Program-made: the position numbers and the translations under genes
Shown here: piece after piece, positions 46,301-48,151 of the stretch
Layout: each line of letters starts with the position of its first letter
Position numbering within the stretch: the stretch's first letter is position 1
Assembly: GCA_009695065.1 (NCBI GenBank)
Contig: SIBR01000027.1
Coordinates: 1 to 48,151, forward strand
Length of the DNA stretch: 48,151 bases
Direction of reading: 5' to 3'
Origin: Opitutus sp.
Lineage (GTDB): Bacteria; Verrucomicrobiota; Verrucomicrobiae; Opitutales; Opitutaceae
The notes under the pieces: generated by a model
What the model was told of the DNA's origin: nothing
Database searches by the model: none
Seen by the model: only the letters and a program-made list of their open reading frames with translations

Positions 46301-46453
46301 AACCGGTTGAGCTTTACCGCCAACGCGAGGAATATTTTCAACGTGAATGCGGTGCAAACCCGTTACGGTTCGCAAACCCCGGGCTACGCGCAGCAATTGC
46401 GAACCTCGGAATATGGATCCCTGATTTCCGCTGGCATCAAAGGCAGCTTTTGA
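43349..46453 (+). CDS. TonB-dependent receptor with carboxypeptidase-regulatory-like N-terminal domain
   Basis: 1034 residues. Signal peptide MKENNHIALLFGWIAFALAP to about ASQA. Residues 34-110 form a carboxypeptidase-regulatory-like beta domain (GVVTGRVQLATGQYVNNATV, RTDQFGIYRLANVPSG). The plug contains GDFLKYMPGLTVEYSDIEV, VSARGFGS and NNLARIEVTKVPTPANPADS, typical of the Caulobacter-type TIGR01782 group. The 22-strand barrel ends YGSLISAGIKGSF with a terminal Phe. Such receptors import oligosaccharides or siderophores through the outer membrane. The candidate TonB box is LKMQKFQVSG after the regulatory domain. The divergent enolase-like gene suggests a sugar-derived ligand. Confidence 0.94.
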   Translation: MKENNHIALLFGWIAFALAPASASQAADAAQNGVVTGRVQLATGQYVNNATVAVKGTSLSARTDQFGIYRLANVPSGPVVIEVTYTGQERAEATLNLSAGGSLEHDVTLNEVSSDILKMQKFQVSGKEVIAEEIATHEQRAAPNIKNVISTDAYGDITGGTLGDFLKYMPGLTVEYSDIEVAGVSARGFGSAYTNYSSDGAPMAGGDLSATRRTRLNHLGLNNLARIEVTKVPTPANPADSLGGSVNMISKSSFDQAGGSRLNYGVSLQGNSDQLTLSKVPISFDRKVYLVFPAFTFDATWVINKNLGVVITGDTSHQYNEQHISSTTWNTGGTGTGASLTNPYFQSFGLIDGPRDKRRKSITAKVDWRVTPTSVLSFGAQANGLFVDIGTNTWTQNAGTTGTPTPTTGVPMTFGSNYTNGATGRGAVTFGHGYQKQNAFSLGTNARYRFDDGIWSVVSGLGHSTTRRFDRRADSGGYSGGLTISLRDPVRVNFAGITPDRPSTTKAYNNANQEIDLYNIDNYVLTAATSSGYSYRTGVDSADLTVKRKIGWLPFPTTIQTGALRTKQWMNGRRWSPTYTYNGLDGLASTLESPAPYLSTVFNTKGSPFGYKNVPWVSPLNVWDAWKGNPNLFSQTTAQAVAAETSRIANSLYVDETVSALYLQAEAKLLQNRLNVLGGVRHERTVDDGAGPLFDPNAVYVRNANGTLARTSAGALIRKPEAGAVGSMEELRLTRQERGARGHSVFADFFPSLHLTYNITDNFLARAAYAFTYGRPNFGDIIASTTIQENTDFTNPDALPGSITVTNPDLKPWTASNYDLSLEYYTPQGGLFSAGVFQKDIKNFFGSGTKIATAADLADFGLDPRYVGYELRTKFNAGDAKVSGVELSARHSLERFGVWGRAFSLFVNGTKLKLEGNQGANFSTFIPLTVNWGAIFRKDRVAVTVRWNHRGEANTGATTTFGPDGGTYSKAQTQTDLTFEYQINNRLSFTANARNIFNVNAVQTRYGSQTPGYAQQLRTSEYGSLISAGIKGSF

Positions 46454-46724
46454 CGCCAGGATTTTCGGCGCAGATGGCATTGAAGTGACAGTCGTGTCTC
46501 ATCGCCCGGGGCCGGACGAGTCGCGGCGGTCCAGTCAGACCGCCGCTTTGGCTCCGGCACCGAGAGCCCACCCTCATCAGCCAAACATTACCTGACGGCG
46601 CTGAAATCACCGCCTTTTTCTTGGCCGACATTTTCGGATTAAGTGTCTCAGCTTTCTCCCAAGGTAATAGCCAGTTCAGGCCATTCTCCCCCGATCCGCG
46701 AATTAGCAACTGAAGTTCTCCCCT
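46454..46724. other. Intergenic region between TonB receptor and ceramidase-like gene
   Basis: 271 bases without a gene. It includes the receptor terminator (annotated separately) and a second GGCG/CGCC pair followed by TTTTTC near 46597-46619, which could add to termination. A promoter for the downstream gene is expected here but no clear -35/-10 is visible. Confidence 0.4.
46523..46549 (+). terminator. Terminator downstream of the TonB-dependent receptor
   Basis: Perfect 9-bp GC-rich stem GCGGCGGTC (46523-46531) / GACCGCCGC (46538-46546), loop CAGTCA, followed directly by TTT. It lies 70 bases after the receptor stop codon and is the best-formed hairpin in this gap. Confidence 0.65.
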
Positions 46725-48151
46725 ATGATCCCTTCCTCCGCTTACCCCCGATGGTCTTCACCCTCGCTTCCCCCAGTGCGATTCGCTCTCGGTCTGATCG
46801 TGCTCTTCTCGTTCGTTGCCGGGGCGATGACCGGCGCCGAATTACGCGTGGGCCGCGCCAAGGTGGTCATCACGCCGCCGGTGGGCTGCGTGATGGGCAA
46901 CTCCTATGGCGTCGAGGTTTCGACCGGCGTGACTTCCAACCTCCACGCCAAGGCGGTGGTGTTCGAGATCGATGGCGCCAAGGCCGCCCTCGTCGCCTGC
47001 GATCTCATCAGCCTGCATCAGCCCATCGTGGCCCGGGCTCGCGCGCTGATTGCGGAGCGCACCGGGGTGGCACCGGACCGGGTCATCATGGCTGCCACGC
47101 ATTGTCATGCCGGCCCGCAGACCCACCCGCCGCTCTACAATCTCGGCCCCGAGAGGGCCCGGAAGCTCAGCCAAGCCTACGTCGAGCAGCTGCCGGGCCT
47201 GATCGCGGAAAGTGTGCGTCTCGCCGAAGCCGATCTCCAGCCCGCCAAAATGTTCGTGGGCCGGGGCCACGAGGACACGATCAGTTTCAATCGCCGCTAC
47301 CTCCTGCGCAATGGGACCGTGACGATGGGCGGGCGGGCGCCCGACGTGGTGCGGCGGGTCGGACCGATCGATCCCGAAGTGGGAGTCGTCTACCTCGAGT
47401 CCCCGGACGGCAAGCCGCTGGCGACGATCGTCAATTTTGCCCTGCACGTCGCCATCGTGACCGGCACCAAAACCTCCGCCGATTATCCCCACACGCTCGC
47501 GGAAACCCTGAGCCGGGTGAAGGGGGAGGGCATGCTGACGCTCTTCATCAACGGGATGTCAGGTAACATCAACAACGTCGACGTCCTTCATCCCGGGCAG
47601 CGACTCCCGAGCGAGGCGGAGGCTGCCCGGGTCGGCACGGTGCTGGCCGCGGCGGTGTTGAAGACTTACCGGAACCTGCAGCCCATCGAGCCCTCGCTGT
47701 TTCGCGTGGCTTCGCGGTCGGTCCGAGTGCCCGTGCGGGCCGCGCCTTCGCCGCAGCGGATCGAGGAGGCACGCGCAATCTTAAGCCGGTGGGGGAAAGG
47801 GGCGCCTTTTGCCGAGGTGATTCACGCCTGGCGTGACCTCGATCTGGCCGAATACGGGCGCGACGGATTCTGGAACAGCGAAGTCCAGGCCATCACGTTT
47901 GGCCGCGAGCTGGCGCTGGTGGGCTATCCCGGCGATTCGTTCGTGGAGCTGGGATTGTTCATGAAGCAGAATTCCCCGTATGCGTTTACGTTCGTGAGCG
48001 AGCAGTCGGCCAACGGCTCCCTCAGCTACATTCCCAATGAAAAGGCGTTCCCCGAGAAGGCCTACGAGGTGCAGAGCGCCCGCGTGGCACCCGGCGGAGG
48101 CGAAGTCCTCGCGGTGGCCGCCAGCCGCCTCCTGACGGAATTGTTTCCCCG
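46725..48151 (+). CDS. Exported ceramidase-like protein (paralogue 3), truncated by the window end
   Basis: 475 residues are visible, open to the last base. The N-terminus is a signal peptide (FALGLIVLFSFVAGAMTG). The mature part begins VGRAKVVITPPVGCVMGN and shows ATHCHAGPQTHPP, VNFALHVAIVTG and INGMSGNINN, the metal-binding and nucleophile-loop positions of the PF04734-like domain. Compared with the other two copies the metal motif has Cys between the His residues (HCHAG). It probably degrades an amide-linked or sugar substrate; ceramidase activity is not assured. Start is preceded by GTTCTCCCCT. Confidence 0.85.
   Translation, partial: MIPSSAYPRWSSPSLPPVRFALGLIVLFSFVAGAMTGAELRVGRAKVVITPPVGCVMGNSYGVEVSTGVTSNLHAKAVVFEIDGAKAALVACDLISLHQPIVARARALIAERTGVAPDRVIMAATHCHAGPQTHPPLYNLGPERARKLSQAYVEQLPGLIAESVRLAEADLQPAKMFVGRGHEDTISFNRRYLLRNGTVTMGGRAPDVVRRVGPIDPEVGVVYLESPDGKPLATIVNFALHVAIVTGTKTSADYPHTLAETLSRVKGEGMLTLFINGMSGNINNVDVLHPGQRLPSEAEAARVGTVLAAAVLKTYRNLQPIEPSLFRVASRSVRVPVRAAPSPQRIEEARAILSRWGKGAPFAEVIHAWRDLDLAEYGRDGFWNSEVQAITFGRELALVGYPGDSFVELGLFMKQNSPYAFTFVSEQSANGSLSYIPNEKAFPEKAYEVQSARVAPGGGEVLAVAASRLLTELFP

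Overview
The window is a GC-rich bacterial chromosome segment that looks like an Opitutaceae-type Verrucomicrobium. The grounds are the family mix: many exported Gfo/Idh/MocA oxidoreductases, DUF1080 proteins, Tat-exported TIM-barrel isomerases, ceramidase-like proteins, a large TonB-dependent receptor, PPi-type phosphofructokinase and start codons preceded by C/T-rich tracts rather than Shine-Dalgarno sites. Placement is inference; there is no rRNA or tRNA gene here.

Layout. 1-2507: 3' end of a four-carbon acid sugar kinase-like gene and a CstA-family peptide/pyruvate transporter. 2678-8306: a six-gene, tightly coupled ebo-type cluster (small 106-aa head gene, eboB TatD hydrolase, eboE TIM barrel, eboC UbiA prenyltransferase, eboD 3-dehydroquinate-synthase-like, eboF phosphodiesterase-like). 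This is the most unusual system in the window: in cyanobacteria and Pseudomonas related clusters are tied to export or handling of small molecules (scytonemin precursor, grazer repellence), but no biosynthetic partner is seen here. 8413-13128: housekeeping genes pfp and purB, a frameshifted SAM methyltransferase, and an RlmI-like methyltransferase.

13376-41345: a long accessory region for extracytoplasmic sugar or glycoside chemistry. It holds three Gfo/Idh/MocA oxidoreductases (one Tat, one Sec, one cytoplasmic), two DUF1080 proteins of the 3-keto-disaccharide hydrolase family, an FAD oxidoreductase with a C-terminal beta domain, a cytochrome c/sugar-dehydrogenase-like fusion followed by an exported lactonase, two Tat-exported TIM-barrel isomerases, a heparinase II/III-like lyase with an internal zinc ribbon, a Tat-exported amidohydrolase, two ceramidase-like proteins, and an NHL propeller protein. 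Mixed in are idi, an Fsr-like exporter, a RidA-like protein, a degenerate peptidase-like protein and the 5' remnant of an aldo/keto reductase gene.

41530-48151: an enolase-superfamily dehydratase-like gene divergent from a TonB-dependent receptor, then a third ceramidase-like gene that runs off the end. Together the region reads as uptake of a polysaccharide or glycoside, its cleavage and oxidation outside the cytoplasm, and conversion of the keto-sugar or acid products. The exact substrate cannot be told from sequence.
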